21,228 nt of DNA from SPCO01 sp964579825 (GTDB lineage Bacteria > Chloroflexota > Limnocylindria > Limnocylindrales > CSP1-4). The notes under the pieces are model-generated. The model saw only the letters and a list, made by a program, of their open reading frames with translations, did not search any database and was not told where the DNA came from. The stretch covers positions 1 through 21,228 of the forward strand of contig CAZOHT010000043.1 of assembly GCA_964579825.1 (NCBI GenBank), written 5' to 3'. Position numbers and translations under genes: made by a program. Of this stretch, positions 6,712 through 14,479 are shown in pieces (the stretch's first letter is position 1; each line of letters opens with the position of its first letter).

Positions 6712-7980
6712 TCAAGAGAGCTCGTCCGGCGGGTGGGCCGGGAGCCACCGCTCGGCGGGGATGAGCGCCGCCACGCGCTCGCGTGAGGTCGCCAAGGCGA
6801 CGGCGTCGATCGGGCCGGGGATGGAGCGAGCGCCCGTCGAACCGTCGAGATCGCCGGCGATCAGGTGGCTCTCCCCGACCGCGAACGCCACGTGCTCCGG
6901 CGCGGGTCCGGGAGCGTGGATCGCCCGCACGGCAATGTCGCCATACGGCAGGTCCTCCCGGTCGCCGAGCTCCTGGACCTCGAATGGCAGCGGTCGCCCG
7001 GCGCCGGGCCCGCCGAGGATCGGGATCGCGAGCATCTCCGCGAGGCCCTCGGCGCCGGCCGCGTGATCCGGGGCCACCTGGGTCAGGGCGATGGCTTCGA
7101 TGGTGCCGCCGCGTTCGGCGGCGACCGCCATCGCGAGCTCCAGGCCTGGACCGGTCGGGTCGCCCGGGTCCACGAGCACGAACCGGCGGCGCCCGACGAG
7201 ATAGGCCGCGATGGGCTGGCCCGCGACCCCACCCCCGGCCGGCATGAGGATGCGCGTGACCTCCGGCGAGGACACGGTCGCGACGGGCTCGCCGAGCCAC
7301 CCGGGCGCCATCCGTCCGCGGATCTCGGCCATGGAGCCCGCGTACCGGAGCTGCTGGAGCGTGCCACTCGTCGGGATCCACATCGCCAGGGCGTCATCGG
7401 CCATGGCGTCGAGCGCGGCCGCCGGCGTCATCCAGGCGTGGCCGGCGACCTCGTCGCCCTCGAAGCTGACGCGCGCGCCGGCCGGCAGCTCCGCCGCGAA
7501 GAAGCGCGCATCGAACCGGCGCGGCAGGATCGGCGGCGTGACCCACCGGGACAACGGCACCAGGCGGTCCGTCCGGAGCGTCAGATCCAGGTCGGACACG
7601 ATCGAGGCGAACGTGGCCTCACCGCCCACGAGCGCGGATCGAGCCTGGGACACGGTTCGGGCGACACCCCCGTCGGCGAGCAGGATCCCGCACTCCTCGA
7701 ATACCTCCCGGATCGCGGCGATGTAGGCGGCGATCGCGAGATCCGGCGGCAGATCACCGCCCAGGCCGGCGGCCGCCTCGGCCGGCGTCACCCGGGATCG
7801 GGCGACCAGGGCAGGATCGGCGTCGCCGGCATCCACGCGGCCGCCCGGGAAGACGTGCATGTCGGGCGCGAAGGCCATCGACGATGGACGTCGCGTCAGC
7901 AGCACCTCGAGCCCGCCACGACCGGCGCGGATCAGCACGACCGTCGCGGCCAGCCGTGGCTCCACCCCCGCGTGGATCAT
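6712..7980 (-). CDS. NUDIX hydrolase fused to a degenerate metallo-beta-lactamase-fold domain
   Basis: This is a 422-residue two-domain protein. Residues 8-215 are NUDIX, of the NUDT19/acyl-CoA-diphosphatase-like type: LLTRRPSSMAFAPDMHVFPGGRVD (27-50), then the metal-binding half of the Nudix box, REVFEECGIL (91-100), with Glu92, Glu95 and Glu96. The first half of the box (G-x5-E) is not conserved. Residues 240-420 follow the metallo-beta-lactamase order, but the usual THxHxDH reads TQVAPDH (300-306) and HTPGH reads HAPGP (355-359), while GDLD (376-379) and PAHPP (414-418) remain. NUDIX activity on a nucleotide or CoA pyrophosphate is plausible; the second domain is probably not a normal metallo-hydrolase. 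The ATG overlaps the stop of the DUF255 gene by 4 nt, so the long upstream extension of this frame is not used. Confidence 0.85.
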   Translation of the reverse strand: MIHAGVEPRLAATVVLIRAGRGGLEVLLTRRPSSMAFAPDMHVFPGGRVDAGDADPALVARSRVTPAEAAAGLGGDLPPDLAIAAYIAAIREVFEECGILLADGGVARTVSQARSALVGGEATFASIVSDLDLTLRTDRLVPLSRWVTPPILPRRFDARFFAAELPAGARVSFEGDEVAGHAWMTPAAALDAMADDALAMWIPTSGTLQQLRYAGSMAEIRGRMAPGWLGEPVATVSSPEVTRILMPAGGGVAGQPIAAYLVGRRRFVLVDPGDPTGPGLELAMAVAAERGGTIEAIALTQVAPDHAAGAEGLAEMLAIPILGGPGAGRPLPFEVQELGDREDLPYGDIAVRAIHAPGPAPEHVAFAVGESHLIAGDLDGSTGARSIPGPIDAVALATSRERVAALIPAERWLPAHPPDELS

Positions 7981-10022
7981 GTCCGTGCCAGCTCCGCCCG
8001 GAGCGCGTCGGGGTCGGTGACGGGCAGCCGGCAGACGAAGCCCCGACAGACATACGCGGTCGGCGCGCCGCCGACGGCGACGCGGTCGGCCAGGAGCGGG
8101 ATGGCGGACACGGTCGGGTCCGGCGACACGGCGAGCACCTGGTTCGGCCGAAAGCCATGCGTGACGACGTCGAGGAGCGCGCGCGTCCCGTCGGCCCCCG
8201 GCGCCCCGACGATGGCCACCTCCGCGACAGGTGCCAGCGCGAAGTCCATGGCCGAGAGCCACTGGGCGAAGCCGGTCGGATAGCGCGCAACGAACGACGT
8301 CACCGTCCGCATCGCGCGGTCGGCAGCGTCCTGGTATCGCCCGTCGCCCGTCAGGGCCGCCAGTCGCAGGAGGACCGAGGTCGCCATCGCGTTCCCGGAT
8401 GGGACGGCGTTGTCCTGCACGTCCTTGGGCCGGGTGACCAGGCGCTCATGGTCGTCCGCCGTATCGAAGAAGCCGCCGGCGTGATCCGTGAACCGCGCCA
8501 GGATCCGCTCGGCAAGGGCCACGGCGGTCGTGAACCAGCGCTCGTCGAACGTGGCTTCGTACAACGCGAGCAGACCATCGGCCAGGTCCGCGTAGTCCTC
8601 GAGGACGCCCGAACCAGTGGATCGGCCATCCTTCCACGACCGGCCGAGGACCCCGTCGGCTCGCAGCAGGCCCCCGACGATCGTCTCGGCCGCCTGGACC
8701 GCCGCGGCCACGTAGCGCGGCTCCCCGAAGGCCCGCCCCGCGTCGGCGAGCGCCGCGATGGCCAGCCCGTTCCAGGCCGCGAGGGCCTTGTCGTCGCGCG
8801 CCGGCTGGGCCCGCTCGGTCCGTCGGGCGAGCAGTCGGGCGCGTGCGTCGGCGAGGCGCTCGGCGACTTCGGTCGTCGTCAGTCCGTACGTGTCGGCCAG
8901 CGCCAGGTCGCCGCGGACTCTGGACAGGATCGTGACGCCCTCCCAGTTGCCGTCGTCGGTCACGCCGTACGCCGTGGTGAAGAGCGACGCCTCCTCGCCC
9001 AGCACCTCGCGGATCTCGGTCGAACGCCACGTGAACGTCAGGCCCTCGACGTGCTCGGTGTCGGCATCCTGGCTCGCGGCGAACGCGCCGTCCGCCGTGG
9101 TCAGTTCACGGATGACGTAGTCGAGCGTGCCTTCCGCCACGGCTCGCCAGCGCGCGTCGCCGGTCAGCGACCAGGCGTGCGTATACACCCGCGCGAGTTG
9201 CGCGTTGTCGTACAGCATCTGCTCGAAGTGCGGCACCAGCCAGCGCGCGTCCGTCGAGTAGCGATGGAACCCACCACCGAGCTGGTCGCGGACCCCGCCG
9301 TCCGCCATCGCCTCCAGGGACCGCAACGCGATCGCGAGGGCGCGCGGATCTCCTGTCGCGACGTGGCGCCGCAGCAGGTACTCGATCGTCATCGGCTGCG
9401 GGAACTTCGGCGCGCCACCCCAGCCACCGTTCGCGGCATCGAACGAGGCCTCGATCCCGGCCGTGGCCGCGTCCAGCAGGTCGGACGTCGGTCCCGCATC
9501 GCTCGGGGCCGCCTCGAGCTGCTGCTGCTTGACGAGCCCGGCGATCAACCGGGAGCCGGCCTCCTCGACTTGGTCCCGCTGCTCCCGCCAGGCCCGGTCC
9601 ACGCCGTCGAGGACCTGGCGGAACGACGGCATCCCGTGGCGCGGCTCGTCGGGGAAGTACGTGCCGCCGTAGAACGGGCGACCGTCCGGGGTGAGGAACA
9701 CGCTCATCGGCCAGCCGCCGCTGCCGGTCATCGCCTGGACCGCCGCCATGTAGACCTGGTCCAGGTCCGGCCGCTCCTCGCGGTCCACCTTGATCGCCAC
9801 GAACCGCGCGTTGAGTGACTCCGCCGTCCGAGCATCCTCGAACGACTCGCGCTCCATCACGTGGCACCAGTGGCACGCGGCGTACCCGATCGACAGGAAG
9901 ATCGGCCGATCCAGCAGCTTGGCCCGCGCCAGCGCGTCGGGGCCCCACGGGAACCAGTCGACCGGGTTGTTCGCGTGCTGGAGCAGATACGGGCTCGTCT
10001 CGTTGGCGAGGCGGTTGGGCAT
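7977..10022 (-). CDS. Thioredoxin domain-containing protein, DUF255/YyaL (SPATA20-like)
   Basis: This is a 681-residue protein of the YyaL/spermatogenesis-associated protein 20 family. The N-terminus MPNRLANETSPYLLQHANNP is diagnostic. It is followed by VDWFPWG and the thioredoxin-like active site CHWC (50-53), then FVAIKVDREERPDLDQVYM. The remaining 500 residues look like the helical six-hairpin, glycosidase-like domain typical of the family, with WGGAPKFPQP and HFEQMLYDNAQLARVY visible. The biochemical function of the family is unknown. The start at 10022 rather than the in-frame ATG at 10049 is favoured because it gives the canonical N-terminus and has a TACCAT box 6 nt upstream. The stop overlaps the start of the NUDIX-MBL gene (ATGA), giving a three-gene minus-strand operon. 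Confidence 0.92.
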   Translation of the reverse strand: MPNRLANETSPYLLQHANNPVDWFPWGPDALARAKLLDRPIFLSIGYAACHWCHVMERESFEDARTAESLNARFVAIKVDREERPDLDQVYMAAVQAMTGSGGWPMSVFLTPDGRPFYGGTYFPDEPRHGMPSFRQVLDGVDRAWREQRDQVEEAGSRLIAGLVKQQQLEAAPSDAGPTSDLLDAATAGIEASFDAANGGWGGAPKFPQPMTIEYLLRRHVATGDPRALAIALRSLEAMADGGVRDQLGGGFHRYSTDARWLVPHFEQMLYDNAQLARVYTHAWSLTGDARWRAVAEGTLDYVIRELTTADGAFAASQDADTEHVEGLTFTWRSTEIREVLGEEASLFTTAYGVTDDGNWEGVTILSRVRGDLALADTYGLTTTEVAERLADARARLLARRTERAQPARDDKALAAWNGLAIAALADAGRAFGEPRYVAAAVQAAETIVGGLLRADGVLGRSWKDGRSTGSGVLEDYADLADGLLALYEATFDERWFTTAVALAERILARFTDHAGGFFDTADDHERLVTRPKDVQDNAVPSGNAMATSVLLRLAALTGDGRYQDAADRAMRTVTSFVARYPTGFAQWLSAMDFALAPVAEVAIVGAPGADGTRALLDVVTHGFRPNQVLAVSPDPTVSAIPLLADRVAVGGAPTAYVCRGFVCRLPVTDPDALRAELART

Positions 10023-10028
10023 CGTCCG

Positions 10029-10034
10029 ATGGTA
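10029..10034 (-). promoter_or_regulatory. TACCAT -10 box for the leaderless DUF255 operon
   Basis: On the minus strand TACCAT ends exactly 6 nt before the ATG at 10022, the same box and spacing as upstream of the TatA-like gene. It lies inside what would be coding sequence if the ATG at 10049 were used, which argues for the shorter protein. There is no Shine-Dalgarno sequence upstream. Promoter function is inferred. Confidence 0.45.
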
Positions 10035-10049
10035 CGCGGCGACGCTCAC

Positions 10050-10068
10050 CCCGGCTGCGGACGCCGGG
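10050..10068 (-). terminator. Candidate hairpin after the GlxA-type regulator gene
   Basis: CCCGGC (10050-10055) and GCCGGG (10063-10068) form a perfect 6-bp GC stem with a 7-nt loop, starting 14 nt beyond the regulator's stop codon. There is no U-tract, so it is at best a weak or non-canonical terminator. Its place between the regulator stop and the DUF255 promoter suits such a role. Confidence 0.3.
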
Positions 10069-10082
10069 CGACGGCGACCGTC

Positions 10083-11096
10083 CTAGGCGGTCAGGCCAAG
10101 GATCCCGGCGAACTTTCGGCGATAGGCGGCCGGTGTCAGGCCCGTCTTGCGCTTGAACAGGCGCCGGAAGAACGTCGGATCCACGTACCCCACCTCGAAG
10201 CCGACGCCATCGAGATCGGTCGATCCGGTTTCGATGAGCTCCTTCGCCCGTTCGATCCGAAGGCCGTGCACGTAGTCCATCGGGAGGTACCCGGTCGCTG
10301 CCCGAAACCGTCGAGCGAAGGTGCGCGACGTCAGGCCCGACTGCTCGGACATCGCCGCGACCGGATTGGCGACGCTGAGATGGGTCGCGATCCAGGCCTG
10401 GGACCGAGCCACCACGGCGTCTCGCGCCTGGATCCGGCGGCCCATGGCCGCAAAGGGCAGCTGGCCGTCCTCGTGACCGGCCAGCAGGTAGACCTTGGAC
10501 GTCCGCAGCGCGTGCTCGGGTCCGCACAACCGGGCGATCAGGTGGAGCGCGAGATCCTGCCACGCGGTGACGCCACCCGCCGTGATGACGCCGTCGTCCT
10601 CGCTCGAGAGGTCCAGGATCGACGCGTCATCGAACTCGATGCTCGGGTAGTGGTCGCGGAACAGGTCGGTGTACGCCCAGTGGCCGGCGCATCTCCGACC
10701 GTTGAGCAGCCCGGCTTCAGCCAGCAACACGCTGCCGGTGCACACCGAGGCGACGAGCGTGCCGTTCGCCCGCATCCGCCGGAGCCAGTCGATCTCGCGC
10801 GGATAGCGCCCGTGTGGGGCTGTGTCGATCGGCGTGTACATGTCACACACGATCACCGCGTCGAGCCGGTCGATGTCGGTGATGGCGGCGTGCGGCTCGA
10901 CAAGCACGTTGCCGAAGCAGCGGAACGGGGCCGCCTCCGCCGCCACGATCTCGACTTCGAGCAGGGCATCGCCGGGCTCGCCCGCGGTCATGTCCGGGTA
11001 GACCGCCCCGACCGACAGGAGGATGTCGTACAGCCCGTACAGGATGGACGGCGACGTCTCCGCCGCCGCCAGCAACGCGATCCGTGGTCTCGTCAT
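10083..11096 (-). CDS. GlxA-family transcriptional regulator (DJ-1/PfpI domain plus AraC HTH)
   Basis: This is a 337-residue regulator. Residues 5-190 form a DJ-1/PfpI (class I glutamine amidotransferase-like) sensor domain with the nucleophile-elbow-like segment ASVCTGSVLLAEAGLLNG (116-133), in which Cys119 could be the conserved Cys, and CAGHW at 136-140. Residues 228-330 form an AraC-type double helix-turn-helix: NPVAAMSEQSGLTSRTFARR and then GVGFEVGYVDPTFFRRLFKR, followed by KTGLTPAAYRRKF. The ATG at 11096 is chosen because MTRPRIALLAA opens the sensor domain correctly; the frame is open much further upstream, but only as antisense of the neighbouring oxidoreductase gene. It is divergently placed 96 bp from the FAD oxidoreductase and is likely to regulate it. 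The ligand is unknown. Confidence 0.9.
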   Translation of the reverse strand: MTRPRIALLAAAETSPSILYGLYDILLSVGAVYPDMTAGEPGDALLEVEIVAAEAAPFRCFGNVLVEPHAAITDIDRLDAVIVCDMYTPIDTAPHGRYPREIDWLRRMRANGTLVASVCTGSVLLAEAGLLNGRRCAGHWAYTDLFRDHYPSIEFDDASILDLSSEDDGVITAGGVTAWQDLALHLIARLCGPEHALRTSKVYLLAGHEDGQLPFAAMGRRIQARDAVVARSQAWIATHLSVANPVAAMSEQSGLTSRTFARRFRAATGYLPMDYVHGLRIERAKELIETGSTDLDGVGFEVGYVDPTFFRRLFKRKTGLTPAAYRRKFAGILGLTA

Positions 11097-11192
11097 GTCA
11101 CATTCGCCCCGTTTTGCGCCAGTCCGACTCTGGCGACAGGGTACGCCGTCGCCGACACTCCCCGTGAACCCGACACGGACAGGAGACGCGAG
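11097..11192. promoter_or_regulatory. Divergent regulator/oxidoreductase control region with inverted and direct repeats
   Basis: This 96-bp space holds an inverted repeat, CGCCAG (11117-11122) and CTGGCG (11130-11135) separated by 7 nt. It also holds a direct repeat of CCGACAC at 11152-11158 and 11170-11176, 18 bp apart, which is within the range expected for AraC-family half-sites. AGGAGA at 11181-11186 is a good ribosome-binding site, 6 nt before the oxidoreductase ATG. The repeats are seen directly; that the GlxA-type regulator binds them is inferred. Confidence 0.4.
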
Positions 11193-12587
11193 ATGACCAT
11201 CGAGACGGCCGAGCGCCGCCTGCGCGAGACGATCGAGGGCGACGTGTTCGTTGCCGGCGACCCCGGATACGACGCGGCGCGGGCCGTCTGGAACGCCATG
11301 ATCGACCGGCACCCGGCGGTCATCGTTCGGCCGGCGCGGGTGGACGATGTCGTCGCGGCCGTGGCCCTGGCGCGCGAACTCGGCATCCCGATCTCGGTCC
11401 GAGGCGGCGGCCACAACGTCGCCGGCCATGCCGTCGGCGACGGGAGCGTGATGATCGACCTGTCGGGGATGCGAGGGGTCGACGTGGATCCGGAACGACG
11501 GAGGGCGCTCGTGGATGGCGGCGCGACGTGGGGCGACGTCGATCGGGCCACCCAGGCGCACGGGCTCGCGACCCCGGGCGGTCTCATCTCGGACACGGGC
11601 GTCGGCGGGCTCACGTTGAGTGGCGGCATCGGCTGGCTGCGCAGCCGGTATGGGCTGGCCATCGACAACCTCGTCTCGGCGGACGTCGTCACGGCGGACG
11701 GGCGCGTCGTCCACGCCAGCGCCGACGAGCACACGGATCTGCTCTGGGCTCTGAAAGGCGGCGGCGGCAACTTCGGCGTCGTGACCCGGTTCGAGTTCGC
11801 GCTCCATCCGGTCGGGCCCAAGGTCATGTTCTGCGCCCCGCTCTACGACCTCGACGCCGGTAGCGGCCCCATCCGCTTCTGGCGCGACTTCCTGGCGGAC
11901 AAGAACGACGACATCGGCTCGATCGTCGAGTTCTCGACCATCCCGGCCGATCCCTCGTACCCGGAGGCCGCCTGGGGCCGGCGGATCTACACGATCGGGG
12001 CGGTGTATGCCGGGGATGCGGACGAGGGCGAGGCCCGCCTGCAGCCGCTGCGCGAGCTCGCCGAGCCCGTCATCGACTTCTCGGGGCAGATGGACTATGC
12101 CGACGTCCAGCAACTCTTCGACACGCTGATGCCGGCCGGACGGTTCCGCGCGTACTGGAAGAGCCGCTACCTGCGTGGCCTGAGCGATGCCGCCATCGAC
12201 CTGATGCTCGAAGGGAACGCGTGCCCGCCGTCGCCCAACACACTCTCGTCGATCTGGAACTTCGGGGGCGCCACGGCACGGGTGGGCGCGGCGGACACGG
12301 CCTTCGGCGATCGATCGATGCCGTACATGGTGTCGTTCGACTCGGTCTGGACCGACGCGGCCGATGACGCCGCGAACATCGCCTGGACGCGAGACCTCTG
12401 GGAGCGCTCCGGTGCCTATGGCGACCGAGACCGGATCTACCTGAACTTCGCCGGTCACGGCGAGGACAGCGATGCGCTGGTGCGTCGAACGTTCGGCGAC
12501 AACTTCGCACGCCTGGCGGCGGTCAAGGCCACGTATGACCTGGACAATGTCTTCCGGTTCAACCAGAACGTCTCGCCGGAGGCCTGA
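11193..12587 (+). CDS. FAD-linked oxidoreductase, BBE/PCMH type
   Basis: This is a 464-residue flavoprotein of the berberine-bridge-enzyme/6-hydroxynicotine oxidase type. The PCMH FAD-binding domain spans about 40-215. It includes ISVRGGGHNVAGHAVGDG, whose His74 is the usual 8-alpha covalent FAD attachment site, then GATWGDVDRATQAHGLATPG and VGGLTLSGGIGWLRSRYGLA. In bicovalent members a Cys lies in GVCPTVG; here the aligned position reads Ile in GGLISDTG, so only single covalent attachment is expected. The C-terminal BBE segment appears as YLNFAGHGEDSD and then YDLDNVFRFNQNVSP. Such enzymes oxidise sugars, alkaloids or phenolics using oxygen; the substrate here is unknown. The ATG at 11193 has AGGAGA 6 nt upstream. 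The divergent GlxA-type regulator probably controls it. Confidence 0.9.
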   Translation: MTIETAERRLRETIEGDVFVAGDPGYDAARAVWNAMIDRHPAVIVRPARVDDVVAAVALARELGIPISVRGGGHNVAGHAVGDGSVMIDLSGMRGVDVDPERRRALVDGGATWGDVDRATQAHGLATPGGLISDTGVGGLTLSGGIGWLRSRYGLAIDNLVSADVVTADGRVVHASADEHTDLLWALKGGGGNFGVVTRFEFALHPVGPKVMFCAPLYDLDAGSGPIRFWRDFLADKNDDIGSIVEFSTIPADPSYPEAAWGRRIYTIGAVYAGDADEGEARLQPLRELAEPVIDFSGQMDYADVQQLFDTLMPAGRFRAYWKSRYLRGLSDAAIDLMLEGNACPPSPNTLSSIWNFGGATARVGAADTAFGDRSMPYMVSFDSVWTDAADDAANIAWTRDLWERSGAYGDRDRIYLNFAGHGEDSDALVRRTFGDNFARLAAVKATYDLDNVFRFNQNVSPEA

Positions 12588-12601
12588 GGGGCCACGGCGA
12601 C

Positions 12602-12615
12602 GCGCCATCCGGCGC
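12602..12615 (+). terminator. Candidate hairpin after the FAD oxidoreductase gene
   Basis: GCGCC (12602-12606) and GGCGC (12611-12615) form a 5-bp stem with a 4-nt loop, 14 nt after the stop codon. No U-tract follows, and the surroundings are rich in GC palindromes, so it could be chance. Confidence 0.22.
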
Positions 12616-12664
12616 CCGGGCGCACCGGAATCGGCCGGATAAGCGCCAGATACGCGACCGTCGC

Positions 12665-12716
12665 TATGGTCCCGGTCCACCCCGCCGCGTACCCTCGATG
12701 GGTCCACGAAGGGGAG
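12665..12716 (+). promoter_or_regulatory. TATGGT -10 box and AAGGGGAG ribosome-binding site for the secreted protein gene
   Basis: TATGGT at 12665-12670 matches the -10 boxes seen elsewhere in the window. A strong Shine-Dalgarno sequence, AAGGGGAG, at 12709-12716 lies 5 nt before the GTG at 12722. It therefore decides the start against the upstream in-frame ATG at 12698, which would place the SD inside the coding region. No convincing -35 box was found. Confidence 0.45.
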
Positions 12717-12721
12717 TGCCA

Positions 12722-14479
12722 GTGGTCGTGGGACACGCCGCATTACGGAGAACACGTGTCGCGCTGATCGCCGGGGTCCTGGCGATCGGGTGGAGCGCCG
12801 GGGCCGGCCCATACGGGGCGCGCGCGGTGGTGGCCAGTCCGGCGCCCCGCGTCGTCATCGTGGTCGGCCCGTCCGGCGCGGCCACGGACCGGTATCGCGC
12901 GCAGGGTCGGGAGGCGGCCGCCGTCGCCCGACGGTTCACCAGCGACGTGACCGAGCTGTACTCCCCCGACGCCACGTGGCCCGCCGTCCGCGCCGCGCTC
13001 CAGGGCGCCAGCGTCGTCATCTACATGGGCCACGGCAACGGCTGGCCGAGCCCGCATCGCGACGCGCTCTACCCCGCGAGCCAGAACGGGTTCGGTCTCA
13101 ATCCCCGAGCCGGCGGCGATGACTCGGACCACCAGTACTTCGGCGAGTCGACCGTCGGGTCGCAGGTCCGACTGGCCCAGGACGCCATCGTGCTGCTCCA
13201 CCACCTGTGCTATGCCAGCGGCCTGGCGGAGCCCGGCGTCCCGGAAGGTTCGCTGGACGTCGGCCGACAGCGCGTGGACAACTTCGCCGCAGGCTTCATC
13301 CGGGCGGGTGCGGCGGCTGTCATCGCGGATGCCTACGCCAGCCCGACCGCCTACCTCGCCTCGGTCCTCGGCGGCCGGTGGTCCATCGACTCGACCTGGC
13401 GCACCGCCGCGAACGCCAACGGCCATGCGTTCGCCTTCGACAGTGTCCGCAGCCCGGGCTTCATCGCCCAGATGGATCCCGAGACCGAGACGTCCGGGTT
13501 CACGCGCTCGATCGTGCTGCGGGCCGGCCTGACGCCGGCCGACGTGCGAGCGGGTGCCCGAGGCACGAGTGGGCCCGGCGAGCCTGTCGGTCCCGTCGAA
13601 CCGAGCCTCGTGGCCACCGGCGTCCGATTCGGCTCGCCGACCTTCGCTGCCCGACCCAGCGCGGGCGCCACGGGGCGACTCACGCTGCCGCTCAGCCGCG
13701 GCGACGCGGACGCCCTGCCGGAAGGGATCGAGGCCAGCCTCCGCTGGGAGGCACTCGAGCTCGTGACGCCGCCCGCGAGCCCGCCGACGCCCGGGTCCAG
13801 CCCGGTCCCGGACGAGCCCGTCCCGGGCTTCCCCGGTGAACAGGCACCGCCACCCATCGAGCCGCTGCCGCCACCGGATGGCCCCGACCTGGTCATCGCC
13901 GAGCAGCCCGGTGACGTCGTGGCACCCGCTGCGACGACCCGTCGGAACAACGCGCTATCGGTCCCGGTCCGGGCCCCCGTCGTTCCGGGTCGCTACCGGC
14001 TCACGGTCACGTTGCACGACGCGGATGGGGTGGCCTTCGATGCCGCGACGCAGGCCATGCTCCCGACCCTGCTCGTCCGCGTCACGGCCGACGTCGACGG
14101 CGCGATCCTGGTCGCCCCGGCCATGACCCTGACCGCCGGCCGAGCGGTGGACCTTCCGATCCGGGTGACCAACCTGGGTGCCGAGACCTGGGGCACCGAG
14201 GCCGTGTTCGACGTGACCGGCGGGACGGCCGGGCGCCCGGCCACGATGGCCCGGATCGTCGGCTGGTGGCTCCCGTCCGGGGAGGCGCTCGCTGCGACCG
14301 ACCTGCCACCGGCGCTGGCCCCCGGCACGACCGCGGACCTGTCCGTCCCCCTGCTCGTGCCGCGCACGCCGGGCGTCCACACGCTGGTGCTGGATCTGGT
14401 GACACCCGAGGGTGTCTCACTGATGGCCGCCGGGATCGGCCCGACGCTCGTGCGGATCACGGTGGTCGCCCCGCGATAG
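12722..14479 (+). CDS. Secreted protein with clan-CD (caspase/gingipain-like) domain and Ig-like C-terminus
   Basis: This is a 585-residue exported protein of no named family that I recognise. A signal peptide is clear: RR near residue 9, a hydrophobic core at about 12-25, and a likely cleavage site near AVVA-SP (about residue 38). The next 230 residues follow the layout of clan-CD cysteine peptidases: a hydrophobic strand ending in the pair His104-Gly (VVIYMGHGNGW), then a second strand with Cys163 (AIVLLHHLCYASG), then an FIRAGAAAVIAD strand. A Pro-rich linker covers about 350-388. The last 170 residues look like beta-sandwich (Ig/CARDB-like) modules, with VTNLGAETWG typical of such folds. 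Peptidase activity is a hypothesis. The GTG start is supported by the SD at 12709-12716. The stop lies 3 nt before the N gap. Confidence 0.75.
   Translation: MVVGHAALRRTRVALIAGVLAIGWSAGAGPYGARAVVASPAPRVVIVVGPSGAATDRYRAQGREAAAVARRFTSDVTELYSPDATWPAVRAALQGASVVIYMGHGNGWPSPHRDALYPASQNGFGLNPRAGGDDSDHQYFGESTVGSQVRLAQDAIVLLHHLCYASGLAEPGVPEGSLDVGRQRVDNFAAGFIRAGAAAVIADAYASPTAYLASVLGGRWSIDSTWRTAANANGHAFAFDSVRSPGFIAQMDPETETSGFTRSIVLRAGLTPADVRAGARGTSGPGEPVGPVEPSLVATGVRFGSPTFAARPSAGATGRLTLPLSRGDADALPEGIEASLRWEALELVTPPASPPTPGSSPVPDEPVPGFPGEQAPPPIEPLPPPDGPDLVIAEQPGDVVAPAATTRRNNALSVPVRAPVVPGRYRLTVTLHDADGVAFDAATQAMLPTLLVRVTADVDGAILVAPAMTLTAGRAVDLPIRVTNLGAETWGTEAVFDVTGGTAGRPATMARIVGWWLPSGEALAATDLPPALAPGTTADLSVPLLVPRTPGVHTLVLDLVTPEGVSLMAAGIGPTLVRITVVAPR

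Noticed and set aside
7884..9818. A 644-codon plus-strand open frame
   Set aside because: It is antisense to the NUDIX-MBL and DUF255 genes and has no recognisable motif, signal or hydrophobic pattern.
10023..10049. Longer start for the DUF255 protein at the ATG at 10049
   Set aside because: The nine extra residues are not part of the conserved N-terminus, and the TACCAT box lies inside them, 6 nt before the ATG at 10022.
9861..12587. A 908-codon open frame on the plus strand ending at the oxidoreductase stop
   Set aside because: Only the part from 11193 encodes recognisable protein with a ribosome-binding site. The upstream part is antisense to the DUF255 and GlxA-type genes and has arginine-rich, low-information composition typical of GC-rich shadows.
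12698..12721. ATG start at 12698 for the secreted protein
   Set aside because: The strong Shine-Dalgarno sequence at 12709-12716 lies downstream of this ATG and is correctly spaced for the GTG at 12722.
10083..12812. A 909-codon open frame on the minus strand containing the regulator
   Set aside because: The GlxA-type domain structure starts exactly at the ATG at 11096. The remainder is antisense to the FAD oxidoreductase and does not resemble any protein.
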